Counted from the stretch's first letter, positions 39,948 to 49,614 are shown. The stretch is DNA of 53,325 nt from Sulfurimonas sp. CG01_land_8_20_14_3_00_36_23 (GCA_002781365.1 PETN01000026.1:1-53325), one strand, 5' to 3'. Translations and numbers: made by a program. The notes: generated from the letters alone by a model not told the origin.

Positions 39948-41210
39948 ATGGCAACAGCATTGGGTGTTTTTTTAATCACACTACTATTTATAATCTGGCA
40001 ACCGCGTGGTTTACAGATAGGAACTTCGGCTATTTTTGGTGCTCTTGTAGCACTTCTTTTTGGTGTGGTCAGTGTAGCAGATGTCTTTGTTGTTACAGAG
40101 ATTGTATGGGATGCAACACTCTCTTTTATTGGGATAATTATCCTCTCCTTAGTGCTCGATGCGATAGGTTTCTTTGAGTGGGCTGCGCTGAAAATGGCAA
40201 AACTCAGTGGAGGAAATGGAGATAAGATGTTTGTTTACATCCTTATTTTAGGTGCTCTTGTAGCGGCATTTTTTGCAAATGATGGAGCGGCTCTGATACT
40301 TACACCGATTTTACTTGCGAAGATGAAGTATCTTAAGATGAACCCACTTGCTATTTTTGCTTTTTTAATGGCAGGAGGATTTATTGGAGATAGTGCTTCT
40401 AATCCGCTTATCATCTCTAACCTCACAAACATTGTGACGGCTGGCTATTTCGATATAGGCTTTGTTGAATATCTCCAAAATATGTTTCTTCCAAATATGC
40501 TGAGTATCTTTGCTTCGATTGTTGTGCTATGGATTTATTTTCGTAAAGATATTCCTCGTGTCATTGATATCTCCAAACTGCCAGAAGCCTCTTCTGTCAT
40601 AAAAAATCAGACGATGTTTAGATTTTCATGGATTTTTTTAGCACTTTTAATGGGTGGCTATTTTATTGGTGATTATTTCCACATGCCAGTATCTGTTTTT
40701 GCTCTTGGCGGTGCATTGCTCTTTTTAGCGATAGCAAACCATTATAAAGCAGTCAAACCAATAGAGACTATAAAGTCCGCACCATGGCAGGTTGTTTGGT
40801 TTAGTATAGGGCTTTATGTTGTTGTCTATGGTCTTAAAAATGCAGGACTTACCGATGTGATTGCTTCTTGGATTAGAGAGCTTAACAGTTATGGAGAGAC
40901 TATCGCAATCATAGGAACTGGCTTTTTATCGGCAGTTATAAGTTCTGTTATGAATAATATGCCGACGATAATGATTATGGATATTGCGATAGAGCAGGTT
41001 GGTTATCTTGGAAATGAAGCTCTGGTTTATGCAAATATCTTAGGTTCAAACCTTGGACCAAAAATGACACCAATTGGCTCTCTTGCAACACTTCTTTGGT
41101 TGCATGTTCTTGCTCAAAAAGGGGTCAAGATTACTTGGTGGGAATATATGAAAGTAGGGCTTGTGATTACACCGCCCGTTCTTTTGGTGGCTCTGCTCGG
41201 TCTAATCTAG
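39948..41210 (+). CDS. arsB: arsenite efflux permease
   Basis: 420 aa, about ten to twelve helices. It belongs to the ArsB/NhaD ion-transporter superfamily: FFANDGAALILTPILLAK, GGFIGDSASNPLIISNLTNIV, and the C-terminal SVMNNMPTIMIM and LGSNLGPKMTPIGSLATLLW. It exports arsenite made by ArsC. It has an AAAGAGGAGAGAG ribosome-binding region, is divergent from arsR, and overlaps the following convergent gene by 9 bp. Confidence 0.92.
   Translation: MATALGVFLITLLFIIWQPRGLQIGTSAIFGALVALLFGVVSVADVFVVTEIVWDATLSFIGIIILSLVLDAIGFFEWAALKMAKLSGGNGDKMFVYILILGALVAAFFANDGAALILTPILLAKMKYLKMNPLAIFAFLMAGGFIGDSASNPLIISNLTNIVTAGYFDIGFVEYLQNMFLPNMLSIFASIVVLWIYFRKDIPRVIDISKLPEASSVIKNQTMFRFSWIFLALLMGGYFIGDYFHMPVSVFALGGALLFLAIANHYKAVKPIETIKSAPWQVVWFSIGLYVVVYGLKNAGLTDVIASWIRELNSYGETIAIIGTGFLSAVISSVMNNMPTIMIMDIAIEQVGYLGNEALVYANILGSNLGPKMTPIGSLATLLWLHVLAQKGVKITWWEYMKVGLVITPPVLLVALLGLI
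40676..40687 (-). repeat. dispersed 12-bp word GGCATGTGGAAA
   Basis: Exact copy on the minus strand inside arsB, read there as the residues FHMP. Confidence 0.85.
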
Positions 41211-41540
41211 CTTCTGCATATTCTCTAGGGCAAGCGCTTCTATAAATGTATGTTCTGAACTATTAAATTCACGCATAGTATAGGTGAAGGTGAAAATATC
41301 TTTGAGCTTTCTTATAACGAGTTCCGCACTATGTGTGTCGGTGTGCGGCAAAAAGAGAACGATTGTTTGGGAACTCAGTTGCTGCACAATATCGATTTGT
41401 CGTATATTTTTTTCTAAAATATTAAATGCTTTTTTATTTTTTGTATTGATAAAAACTACAGATAAAGGGATTTTATATCGAGAAGCTCTATAAAATTCAT
41501 CTGCGCCGACATTGATTACATTCTCTATTAATAATTCCAT
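41202..41540 (-). CDS. small protein resembling a degenerate GGDEF domain
   Basis: 112 aa. FYRASRYKIPLSVVFINTKN resembles the first strand of a diguanylate cyclase domain. RQIDIVQQLSSQTIVLFLPHTDTHSAELVIRKLKDIF follows the GGDEF region, but the GGDEF signature is replaced by SSQTI. It therefore cannot make c-di-GMP. No signal or membrane segment is seen. Single gene, convergent with arsB. Confidence 0.6.
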   Translation of the reverse strand: MELLIENVINVGADEFYRASRYKIPLSVVFINTKNKKAFNILEKNIRQIDIVQQLSSQTIVLFLPHTDTHSAELVIRKLKDIFTFTYTMREFNSSEHTFIEALALENMQKLD

Positions 41541-41668
41541 AAAAGTTCCTTGTGCGGCACTATATCGACGATTTGTTTTACTATTTTAGCATTAAAGAGA
41601 GCAAAAGCCGCACCTCCTCTAAGTTTTGATATAATAAGCAAAATTAAATAGATAAAAGAGCATATATT

Positions 41669-42166
41669 ATGGAAAAAGTCGAGCCAATGACACTTTTTGG
41701 TTATGAAAAGTTACAAGCTGAAGTTAGAGATCTAAAAAATGTAAAAAGACCACGAACGGTGAAAGATATCGAAGAAGCACTAGAGCATGGAGATTTAAAA
41801 GAGAATGCAGAGTACCATGCGGCAAAAGAGCAACAAAGACTGATAGATGGGCGATTGGCAGACTTAGCTGAACTCATCGGCTGTGCTAAAATCGTGAATC
41901 CTCTGGATTTAGAGCATACAAAAGTAAGTTTTGGTTCTACGATTATTTTAACTAACTTAGAGACAGATGATGTTGTGACTTACACGATAGTCGGTGGTTG
42001 TGAGAGTAACCCAGATATGGGGCTTATCTCTTTTGGTTCTCCTTTAGCAAAACAGCTTTTAGGGAAGAGAGAGGGCGATGAGGTCAAAGTGAAACTTCCA
42101 AATGGAGCCAAAGAGTTTGAGATTGAAGAGATAAAATATCAGGAGATTATCTTTGAGTGTGATTAA
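41669..42166 (+). CDS. greA: transcription elongation factor GreA
   Basis: 165 aa. An N-terminal coiled coil with the acidic tip (EALEHGDLKENAEYHAAKEQQ) and a C-terminal FKBP-like domain (ISFGSPLAKQLLGKREGDEVKVKLPNGAKEFEI). It rescues backtracked RNA polymerase by stimulating transcript cleavage. It overlaps argC by 14 bp. Confidence 0.96.
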   Translation: MEKVEPMTLFGYEKLQAEVRDLKNVKRPRTVKDIEEALEHGDLKENAEYHAAKEQQRLIDGRLADLAELIGCAKIVNPLDLEHTKVSFGSTIILTNLETDDVVTYTIVGGCESNPDMGLISFGSPLAKQLLGKREGDEVKVKLPNGAKEFEIEEIKYQEIIFECD

Positions 42167-43157
42167 TGTAGGCATCATCGGGGTGAGCGGATATACAGGC
42201 TTAGAGCTTGTAAAGATGCTTATTAACCATCCCACTTTTAAACTCAATTATCTGGCAAACTCTGAGGGTGGCACGACGATTAGTGAGCTTCATCCCTCTT
42301 TGAGTGGTGTACTTGATATGGAAGTAAAAAAAGCAGATGTTGAAGAGTGTGCCAAAAGTTGTGCGCTTGTTTTCTTGGCAGTGCCTCATCAAACAGCGAT
42401 GGCATTTGTAAAACCGCTTATGCAAACAGGCATAAAAATAGTGGATTTCTCAGCGGATTATAGATTGACTCAAGAGGTATATGAAGAGTATTATTGTCCA
42501 CATACAGATGTTGAAAATCTAAAAAATGTCGTCTATGGACTTCCTGAGATGTACCGCGAAGAGATAAAAAAAGCCTCTTTAGTTGCAAACCCAGGATGTT
42601 ACCCGACATCTGCAATCTTAGGGCTTTTGCCATTTCTCTCTAAAAGAGTACCAAACACTCCTATTATCATCGATGCTAAAACGGGTGTGAGTGGAGCTGG
42701 TAAAAAGCTGAGCGAAGTCACCCATTTTGTAAATGTGAACGACAATCTTTTTTCCTACAATCCATTTTTTCACAGACATGCTCCAGAGATAGCTCAAAAA
42801 CTCGGAATTGATTTTGATGATGTAAATTTTGTACCTCACTTGGCACCGCTTACAAGAGGTATGCTCTCATCCATCTACATTCAAGTAACCGATGATTTTG
42901 ATGCGCATAAATTGCTTGAAGAGTACTATAAAGATGAGCCATATGTTCGTATCTCTAAAAATCCTGTAGATATGAAAAATACTGCAGGTACAAACTTTTG
43001 CGATATTTACATAAAACAAAAAGGGAGCCTGCTTTTTATCTCTAGTTCTATAGATAATCTTCTTCGTGGTTCCTCTTCGCAAGCACTTGCAAATGCAAAT
43101 CTTATGATGGGACTCCCTGAGTCTGCTGGAATACCAAACATCGCGTATGTTCCCTAA
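42153..43157 (+). CDS. argC: N-acetyl-gamma-glutamyl-phosphate reductase
   Basis: Third step of arginine synthesis. 334 aa. NAD(P)-binding GVSGYTGLELVKML at the N-terminus, catalytic Cys in NPGCYPTSAIL, then DAKTGVSGAGKK and HRHAPEI. I keep the TTG start at 42153 because AGGAG lies seven bases upstream; a GTG two codons later is the alternative. The start lies within greA. Confidence 0.95.
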   Translation: MSVINVGIIGVSGYTGLELVKMLINHPTFKLNYLANSEGGTTISELHPSLSGVLDMEVKKADVEECAKSCALVFLAVPHQTAMAFVKPLMQTGIKIVDFSADYRLTQEVYEEYYCPHTDVENLKNVVYGLPEMYREEIKKASLVANPGCYPTSAILGLLPFLSKRVPNTPIIIDAKTGVSGAGKKLSEVTHFVNVNDNLFSYNPFFHRHAPEIAQKLGIDFDDVNFVPHLAPLTRGMLSSIYIQVTDDFDAHKLLEEYYKDEPYVRISKNPVDMKNTAGTNFCDIYIKQKGSLLFISSSIDNLLRGSSSQALANANLMMGLPESAGIPNIAYVP

Positions 43158-43169
43158 AAAGGCAGATGT

Positions 43170-43898
43170 GTGATAGAGATAAAAGAGGGTGCATTTGTAG
43201 TTTCAGATGCACACTACTCACACTTTCGTCCTGAGCTATTAGCGTTCATAAGAGAGATCCATTCAAAAAAACTCCAACCAACACAGCTTATTTTGATGGG
43301 TGACATTTTTGATACACTCTTTGGCGGAGTTCCTTTTAGTTTGGAGATAAATCAAGAGTTGGTAAAGCTCATCAATGAAATCTCAACGGAGATAGAGGTT
43401 ATCTACTTAGAAGGTAATCATGATTTTAACCTCGCCCCTCTCTTTCCACATGCCAAGATTGTCCCTATTTCAGAACAGCCTTTGGCATGTGGAAATAGTG
43501 GAAGAAAAGTACTCCTCGCTCATGGAGATTTCAACAGCGATATAGGATACAGAGTCTATACAGCACTGATTAGAACACCTACTGTACTTACATTTTTGCA
43601 TCTTTTGAACTTTCTCTCTTTTAACTTGATTTTAAAAAAACTCGATGCCTATTTAAGTAAGAAAGAGGATTGTAAAGAGTTTAGAGGATTTGAGCAGTTT
43701 ATCTCTAAGCGGCTTGCAGGAAAGTATACTTGTGATTACTTTGTAGAGGGGCATTTTCACCAGAACAAGAGCCTGAAACTGGATACATTTACTTACATCA
43801 ATTTAGGGGCTTTTGCTTGCAATCAAAGATACTTTATAGTAAAATCGCCCAACGAAGTAGAATTATTGGAAGAGAAGATTTTCTCTAAGGGGATATAA
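43170..43898 (+). CDS. metallophosphatase, LpxH-like UDP-2,3-diacylglucosamine hydrolase
   Basis: 242 aa calcineurin-like phosphoesterase with all five metal motifs: VSDAHYSH, MGDIFD, EGNHDF, LAHGD and EGHFH. The arrangement and length fit LpxH-type enzymes of lipid A synthesis, although other UDP-sugar pyrophosphatases look alike. The start is GTG. The gene contains an inverted pair of the 12-bp word (43443-43454 and 43494-43505), read as FPHAK and ACGN. It sits 4 bp upstream of cheV. Confidence 0.85.
   Translation: MIEIKEGAFVVSDAHYSHFRPELLAFIREIHSKKLQPTQLILMGDIFDTLFGGVPFSLEINQELVKLINEISTEIEVIYLEGNHDFNLAPLFPHAKIVPISEQPLACGNSGRKVLLAHGDFNSDIGYRVYTALIRTPTVLTFLHLLNFLSFNLILKKLDAYLSKKEDCKEFRGFEQFISKRLAGKYTCDYFVEGHFHQNKSLKLDTFTYINLGAFACNQRYFIVKSPNEVELLEEKIFSKGI
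43443..43505. repeat. inverted pair of the 12-bp word inside the LpxH-like gene
   Basis: Exact copies, minus strand at 43443-43454 and plus strand at 43494-43505, 39 bp apart, both within coding sequence. The mRNA could form a long stem here. Confidence 0.8.
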
Positions 43899-43901
43899 AA
43901 A

Positions 43902-44840
43902 ATGGCTGAGAACACGCTAAAAGTCGGTTCAAATGAGATGGAACTTGTAGACTTCCGCATATTCAAACAAGAAGATAAAGAAGTTTACGAGGGTATTTAC
44001 GGCATAAACGTCTCAAAAGTTCGTGAAATTATCCGTCTTCAACCTTTAACAGACCTTCCAGGAACTCCTGAGTTTATTGAAGGAATTTTTGACTTAAGAG
44101 GGGTTGTACTCCCTGTTGTAAATCTTGCAAAGTGGATGGGAATTGTTGAACCTGAAGGTGTGGAAAAAAACTCAAGAATTATCGTTACAGAGTTTAACAA
44201 TGTACTTATCGGTTTTATAGTACATGAGGCTAAAAGAATCAGACGGATTAATTGGGCGGACATTGACCCATCAAGTTTTATTAGTAATTCAGGTTCTATT
44301 GATGGAAGTAAGATTACAGGGGTCACAAAAATTGAAGATGATAATGTTCTTTTGATTCTTGACTTGGAGAGTGTTGTTCAAGATTTAGGTCTTTACTCTC
44401 CTGATGTAGATAATATTCCTGAAAAGCTAGAGAATTTCTCTGGTCTAGCACTCGTATTAGATGATAGCGCTACTGCTAGAAAAATTGTGAAAGATGCTTT
44501 ACATAAGATGGGCTTTCATGTTATCGAAGCGATTGATGGACAAGATGGACTTGAAAAGCTTGAAGATTTATATGAGGCACATGGCGAGAAGTTGAGTGAG
44601 AAGTTAAAAATCATCATTTCGGATGTTGAAATGCCTCGAATGGACGGTTTCCATTTTGCGGCTAAAACTAAAGAAGATGCTAGATTTAAAACAATTCCAA
44701 TTGTCTTTAACTCTTCAATTAGCGACCATTTTAGTGAAAACAGAGGCAAAGAAGCTGGCGGAGAGGCTTATTTAGTGAAGTTTCAAGCGAGTACATTTTA
44801 TAATGAAATAGCACGCGTTGTTCGTGCGCATATAAAGTAG
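43902..44840 (+). CDS. cheV: CheV chemotaxis coupling protein
   Basis: 312 aa. A CheW-like domain (about 10-165; VSKVREIIRLQPLTDLPGTPEFIEGIFDLRGVVLPVVNL) is fused to a receiver domain (about 180-312; LVLDDSATARKIV, phosphoacceptor Asp in IISDVEMPRMDG). It couples chemoreceptors to CheA and adapts signalling by phosphorylation. First gene of cheV-cheA-cheW, the usual order in Campylobacterota. Confidence 0.95.
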   Translation: MAENTLKVGSNEMELVDFRIFKQEDKEVYEGIYGINVSKVREIIRLQPLTDLPGTPEFIEGIFDLRGVVLPVVNLAKWMGIVEPEGVEKNSRIIVTEFNNVLIGFIVHEAKRIRRINWADIDPSSFISNSGSIDGSKITGVTKIEDDNVLLILDLESVVQDLGLYSPDVDNIPEKLENFSGLALVLDDSATARKIVKDALHKMGFHVIEAIDGQDGLEKLEDLYEAHGEKLSEKLKIIISDVEMPRMDGFHFAAKTKEDARFKTIPIVFNSSISDHFSENRGKEAGGEAYLVKFQASTFYNEIARVVRAHIK

Positions 44841-44851
44841 GGAGTATAAAT

Positions 44852-47248
44852 ATGGATGAATTTCAAGAAATATTACAAGATTTTTTAGTTGAGTCATTTG
44901 AGCTTATAGAGCAGTTAGACCAAGATTTAGTTGAGTTAGAGTCTAGACCTGAAGATTTAGAACTACTCAACGGTATCTTTCGTGTTGCACATACAGTCAA
45001 AGGGGCATCTTCATTCCTAAACTTTGATGTTTTAACGCACCTAACACACCATATGGAAGATGTACTTAACAAAGCACGACATGGTGACTTGGTGATTGAT
45101 GCTAACATTATGGATGTCATTTTAGAGTCTATAGATTTAATGAAGACACTTCTTCACCTCATAAGAGATACAAGTTCAGATGCAGGCGTAGATGTTTCAG
45201 CATGTGTTTCAAGACTTGATAAAGTAAGTGGAGGAACGGGGGAAGTAGAGAGCCCTGTGGCTACTCCTGCGGTAGAAGAGCCAAAAGCTGAAGAGACTCC
45301 TGCTGAAACAGCTGAAGAAGAGCTTGATTATGACAACATGAGTGATGCGGATGTAGAAGCTGAAATCGAGAGACTCTTGGCAGAGAGACAAGAGCAAGAT
45401 AAGGCAAAACGCGCGGCAAAAATCGCGGCAGGAGAGAGTGTTCCAGAAGCTCCACCTGCACCAATGGAAGAAAATAGTGCGAAGCCAGAACAAGAGTCTG
45501 CACCAGCCCCAGTTCCAAAACCAGCCCCAGTTCCAGTTGCTCCAAAAGCAGCTCCAGCAAAAGAGAAGAGTGATGATACAGTTGCAGCAGCTCCAGCTAC
45601 GAGAACACCTGCTGTAGTTGAACAGACGATTCGTGTAGATGTTAAACGACTTGACCACTTAATGAACCTAATCGGGGAACTTGTTCTTGCAAAAAATCGT
45701 CTCATAAAAATAAATGATGATGTAGAAGAGAGATATGAGGGTGAAGAGTTCTTAGAGGAGTTAAATCAAGTTGTTTCGATTGTTTCTCTTGTAACTACTG
45801 ACTTGCAGATTGCTGTAATGAAGACAAGAATGCTCCCTGTAGGAAAAGTCTTTAACAAATTCCCAAGAATGATTCGTGATTTAACACGTGAACTTAACAA
45901 GAAAATGGAACTTGAAATTTCGGGTGAAGAGACTGAACTTGATAAATCGATTGTTGAAGAGATTGGTGATCCATTAGTACATATTATTAGAAACTCTTGT
46001 GACCATGGTATTGAAATGCCAGATGTCCGTTTGGCAGCAGGGAAACCTGAAGTCGGAACAATTTCCCTAAAAGCATACAATGAAGGGAATGCCATCGTTA
46101 TTCAAATAGATGATGATGGAAAAGGTTTAGATGCGGAAATGCTCAAAGCTAAATCTCTTGAAAAAGGCGTTATTACTGAAAAAGAAGCAGAAATAATGAG
46201 TGAAAAAGAGGCATTTGCGCTTATCTTCAAGCCTGGGTTTTCAACTGCAGCATCTGTAACAAGTGTTTCAGGTCGTGGGGTTGGAATGGATGTTGTAAAG
46301 ACAAACATTGAAAAGCTTAATGGTATCATAGACATTGAAAGTACTATCGGAAAGGGAACTTCACTCAAACTCAAAATCCCTCTCACACTTGCAATTATTC
46401 AAGCACTTCTAGTGGGTGTTCAAGAGGAACATTATGCGATTCCATTAGCATCTGTTTTAGAGACTGTTCGAATCTCTAAAGATGAGATTTTCTCTGTTGA
46501 GAATCGTTCTGTGTTAAGACTTCGTAATGAAGTTTTATCTTTGGTCCATATTGGAGATATTTTTGAAGTAGAGCGTATCCTTGATTCAAGTGAACATGCT
46601 TATGTTGTTGTCCTTGGACTAGGTTCAAGCAAAATAGGATTGATAGTGGACTCACTCATTGGACAAGAGGAGATAGTTATCAAGTCCTTAGGAGATTATC
46701 TTACTGGTGTTGAGGGTATCGCAGGGGCTACAATCCGTGGTGATGGTGGTGTAACACTTATTGTCGATGTCGCAGCACTTATGACTATGGCAAAAGGTGT
46801 AAAAGTTCCTGCCATGATGGAAGAGAGCTCTTCTGCTACAAAAGAGAAAACGAAAGCTTCGGACTACACTGTTATGATTGTGGATGATTCAAAAACAGAT
46901 AGAACAATTATGCGTAAGGCGCTTGAACCTATCGGTATTACTTTAGTTGAAGCTGCTGATGGTCAAGAAGCACTCAATATCTTAAAGCAGGGTGATCATA
47001 CTTTTGATGCGATGCTTGTCGATATTGAGATGCCTCGAATGGATGGTTATACACTTGCTACTGAGATTAAAAAGTATAATAGATATAAGAACTTACCTCT
47101 GATCGCTGTGACTTCTCGTACAGGTAAGTCTGACCGTATGCGTGGGGTTGAATCAGGAATGGTTGAGTACATAACAAAACCTTATTCTGCTGACTATCTT
47201 TTAAGTGTAGTTCAAAGAAATGTTAACTTTAAATCGGAGTTTTTATAA
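44852..47248 (+). CDS. cheA: CheA histidine kinase with C-terminal receiver domain
   Basis: 798 aa. HPt domain with phosphorylated His47 (RVAHTVKGASSFL). A long Ala/Pro/Glu-rich linker (about 130-255) takes the place of a clear P2 domain. The dimerisation helices follow, then an HATPase domain (NSCDHGIEMP, DDDGKGLD, GRGVGMDVV), a CheW-like domain, and a fused receiver (about 675-798; IVDDSKTDRTIMRK, phosphoacceptor in LVDIEMPRMDGY). This CheA-receiver fusion is characteristic of Campylobacterota. It overlaps cheW by one base. Confidence 0.96.
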   Translation: MDEFQEILQDFLVESFELIEQLDQDLVELESRPEDLELLNGIFRVAHTVKGASSFLNFDVLTHLTHHMEDVLNKARHGDLVIDANIMDVILESIDLMKTLLHLIRDTSSDAGVDVSACVSRLDKVSGGTGEVESPVATPAVEEPKAEETPAETAEEELDYDNMSDADVEAEIERLLAERQEQDKAKRAAKIAAGESVPEAPPAPMEENSAKPEQESAPAPVPKPAPVPVAPKAAPAKEKSDDTVAAAPATRTPAVVEQTIRVDVKRLDHLMNLIGELVLAKNRLIKINDDVEERYEGEEFLEELNQVVSIVSLVTTDLQIAVMKTRMLPVGKVFNKFPRMIRDLTRELNKKMELEISGEETELDKSIVEEIGDPLVHIIRNSCDHGIEMPDVRLAAGKPEVGTISLKAYNEGNAIVIQIDDDGKGLDAEMLKAKSLEKGVITEKEAEIMSEKEAFALIFKPGFSTAASVTSVSGRGVGMDVVKTNIEKLNGIIDIESTIGKGTSLKLKIPLTLAIIQALLVGVQEEHYAIPLASVLETVRISKDEIFSVENRSVLRLRNEVLSLVHIGDIFEVERILDSSEHAYVVVLGLGSSKIGLIVDSLIGQEEIVIKSLGDYLTGVEGIAGATIRGDGGVTLIVDVAALMTMAKGVKVPAMMEESSSATKEKTKASDYTVMIVDDSKTDRTIMRKALEPIGITLVEAADGQEALNILKQGDHTFDAMLVDIEMPRMDGYTLATEIKKYNRYKNLPLIAVTSRTGKSDRMRGVESGMVEYITKPYSADYLLSVVQRNVNFKSEFL

Positions 47249-47742
47249 TGAGTGATAAATTAAAAGAGATCATAAATAAGCAAAGTAAACAAGCAGATTC
47301 GGCTATCAACCATACGGATGATATAGTTCAATTAGTTGGTTTTATCATAGGTCAAGAAGAGTATGCTGTGCCAATATTGACTATTCAAGAGATTATAAAA
47401 CCAATTGCGTGGACAAGAGTACCACAAACGCCAAAGTATATTTTAGGTGTTTTTAACCTTCGTGGTTCTGTTATCCCTTTGATAGACTTGCGTGTAAAAT
47501 TTGGTCTGAAACCTAAAAAGCATAATGAAGAGACACGCTTTTTTGTTTTGAAGCAGGGTGACGATGTTGCAGGTTTTGTAATTGACAGACTGACAATGGC
47601 TTTAAGAATCAAAAAGAGTGATATTGGACCTGCACCTGATAGTGTTGCTGGTGATGACAGCATGATAGATGGTGTTGGCAAGCAAAATGATAAAATATTA
47701 ACAATTCTTAAAGTGAAAAAGTTGCTAGAAAGAGATTTCTAG
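47248..47742 (+). CDS. cheW: CheW chemotaxis adaptor
   Basis: 164 aa single CheW domain (QLVGFIIGQEEYAVPILTIQEIIKP, TPKYILGVFNLRGSVIPLIDLR). It links chemoreceptors to CheA at the membrane array. Its ATG shares a base with the cheA stop codon. Confidence 0.95.
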   Translation: MSDKLKEIINKQSKQADSAINHTDDIVQLVGFIIGQEEYAVPILTIQEIIKPIAWTRVPQTPKYILGVFNLRGSVIPLIDLRVKFGLKPKKHNEETRFFVLKQGDDVAGFVIDRLTMALRIKKSDIGPAPDSVAGDDSMIDGVGKQNDKILTILKVKKLLERDF

Positions 47743-47752
47743 GCAACTCAAG

Positions 47753-48871
47753 ATGAACAACTATTTAACCCTCTCCCCCAATCAAAATAAACTCCTTATC
47801 TCTTTTTTTGGTAAACTAACTCTCTATACAATAGGAATCCATGAAAAACAGCTAGCTACTTTTAATTTTTCGACTTTTAAAAGTGTTGTTATCAACTTGG
47901 AAGAAGTCTCTGAAATGGATACGGCAGCTGCTATATTTATTATGAACCTTTCAAATAGAGTCTCATCAGAGGGACTAGATGTAGAACTGAGTTGTTCGAG
48001 TGAAGCTATGTTACAAACACTTCGTCTTATTAAAAAACAGAAGCAAAAATCACTACATATTCCACATGCCATAAACAGAACTTTGATAGATGCAATCGGA
48101 AAAAAAGCCTACTCTATTTACAAAAACTTTTCATCCTTTCTCTCCTTTTTAGGAAAACTTTTCTCGACGAAAATATTCTATTTAAAATCTTTAAAAAATA
48201 TCAGATTTAAAGAGATTGCATTTGAGATAAATGAGAGTGCAATCAAAGCTTTGGGAATTATAGCTCTTACAAGTTTTTTAATCGGAGTGGTTGTCGCCTA
48301 TCAATCCGCTTTTCAGCTGAAAATCTATGGAGCAAACATCTTTATTGTTGATATGCTAGGTATCTCAATACTCAGAGAACTCTCACCACTCATTACGGCG
48401 ATTGTCATCGCAGGAAGAAGTGGTTCAGCCTATACAGCGCAAATAGGTGCTATGAAAATTACTGAAGAGCTTGATGCGATGAAGACTATGGGATTTGACC
48501 CCTACATTTATCTCTACATGCCGCGTATTATTGCGCTTATGCTAGCGATGCCGATTCTGATTTTTGTCTCAGATATTATGGCTGTTATTGGTGGAATGGT
48601 TGTTGCAAATTTAGACTTGGGAATTACAACCGACTTGTTTTTGAAAAGATTTAATGATGTTGTTGCGGCAAAACATTTTTTTATAGGCATCGTAAAAGGA
48701 CCATTCTTCGCATTTTTGATAGCTACTATTGGGATTTATAGAGGTATGATGGTCAAAAACGATACGCAAAGTATAGGTTTTAACACGACAAAAAGTGTTG
48801 TTGAAGCTATTTTTGCAGTGATAGTGTGTGATGCAATTTTTTCCATAGCTTTTACAAATTTAGGTCTATAA
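47753..48871 (+). CDS. mlaE: MlaE-family ABC permease with N-terminal STAS domain
   Basis: 372 aa. Residues about 1-105 form a STAS domain (FSTFKSVVINLEEVSEMDTAAAIFIMNLSNR), which in other systems is the separate MlaB. After it comes the MlaE permease (FLIGVVVAYQSAFQLKIYGANIFIVDMLG, RELSPLITAIVIAGRSGSAYTAQIGAMKITEELDAMKTMGFDP). Part of an inner-membrane lipid transporter with MlaF and MlaD. A near copy of the 12-bp word (48059-48070) is read as IPHA. Confidence 0.92.
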   Translation: MNNYLTLSPNQNKLLISFFGKLTLYTIGIHEKQLATFNFSTFKSVVINLEEVSEMDTAAAIFIMNLSNRVSSEGLDVELSCSSEAMLQTLRLIKKQKQKSLHIPHAINRTLIDAIGKKAYSIYKNFSSFLSFLGKLFSTKIFYLKSLKNIRFKEIAFEINESAIKALGIIALTSFLIGVVVAYQSAFQLKIYGANIFIVDMLGISILRELSPLITAIVIAGRSGSAYTAQIGAMKITEELDAMKTMGFDPYIYLYMPRIIALMLAMPILIFVSDIMAVIGGMVVANLDLGITTDLFLKRFNDVVAAKHFFIGIVKGPFFAFLIATIGIYRGMMVKNDTQSIGFNTTKSVVEAIFAVIVCDAIFSIAFTNLGL

Positions 48872-49614
48872 TGAAGACAATTATAAGAGTGGAAAATCTC
48901 AAAACAGTACTTGACAACATAATTGTTCATGATGGAGTAAACCTGAGTGTAAAAGAGGGTGAAATCTATGGTTTGTTAGGACCTAGTGGATGTGGAAAAA
49001 CAACGCTTTTGCGGGAAATGGTTCTTCTGCAAAAGTTTGCTGCGGGTTCTATAAATATCTTGGGTTATGATATGGGAAGTATAGAATATACGGCCGCCCA
49101 AAAGCTAAGAAAAGAGTGGGGCGTGCTCTTTCAAGCAGGGGCGCTCTTCTCTTCGCTTACAATCGCTGAGAATATTGCGCTTCCTCTTATTGAATACACG
49201 GATTTATCGAGAAAAATGATAGATGAAATCGTTGAGTTTAAAATCAATGTTGTCGGGTTAAAATCAAGTGATGCACTTTTTTACCCTTCACAAATAAGTG
49301 GAGGAATGAAGAAAAAAGCGGGTTTAGCCAGAGCGCTTGCTATGGACCCAAAACTTCTCTTTTTGGATGAACCTACAAGTGGACTTGACCCGATTTCTGC
49401 AAGGGATTTTGATAGTTTAATCTTAGAACTTAGAAGTCTCTTTGGCTTAACAATCGTCATGGTCTCACATGATTTACAGTCGATTAATGATACACTCGAT
49501 AGAATTGCTGTTATTGATAATAAAAAGATTGCCTACGAAGGCAGTTTGGCTGAAGTGGCTTCGGCAGAGAGCCCATTTATAAAAACATTTTTCAGGAGCA
49601 AGTTTGAACAATAG
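48871..49614 (+). CDS. mlaF: MlaF-family ABC ATPase
   Basis: 247 aa. Walker A GPSGCGKTT, signature ISGGMKKKAGLARAL, Walker B LLFLDEPTSGLDP, switch His in MVSHD. It drives lipid transport with MlaE. Its ATG shares one base with the mlaE stop, and it overlaps mlaD by 11 bp. Confidence 0.95.
   Translation: MKTIIRVENLKTVLDNIIVHDGVNLSVKEGEIYGLLGPSGCGKTTLLREMVLLQKFAAGSINILGYDMGSIEYTAAQKLRKEWGVLFQAGALFSSLTIAENIALPLIEYTDLSRKMIDEIVEFKINVVGLKSSDALFYPSQISGGMKKKAGLARALAMDPKLLFLDEPTSGLDPISARDFDSLILELRSLFGLTIVMVSHDLQSINDTLDRIAVIDNKKIAYEGSLAEVASAESPFIKTFFRSKFEQ

Noticed and set aside
45209-45705. Long antisense open frames opposite cheA
   Set aside because: They arise from the Ala/Pro-rich linker of CheA and mirror its repetitive codons.
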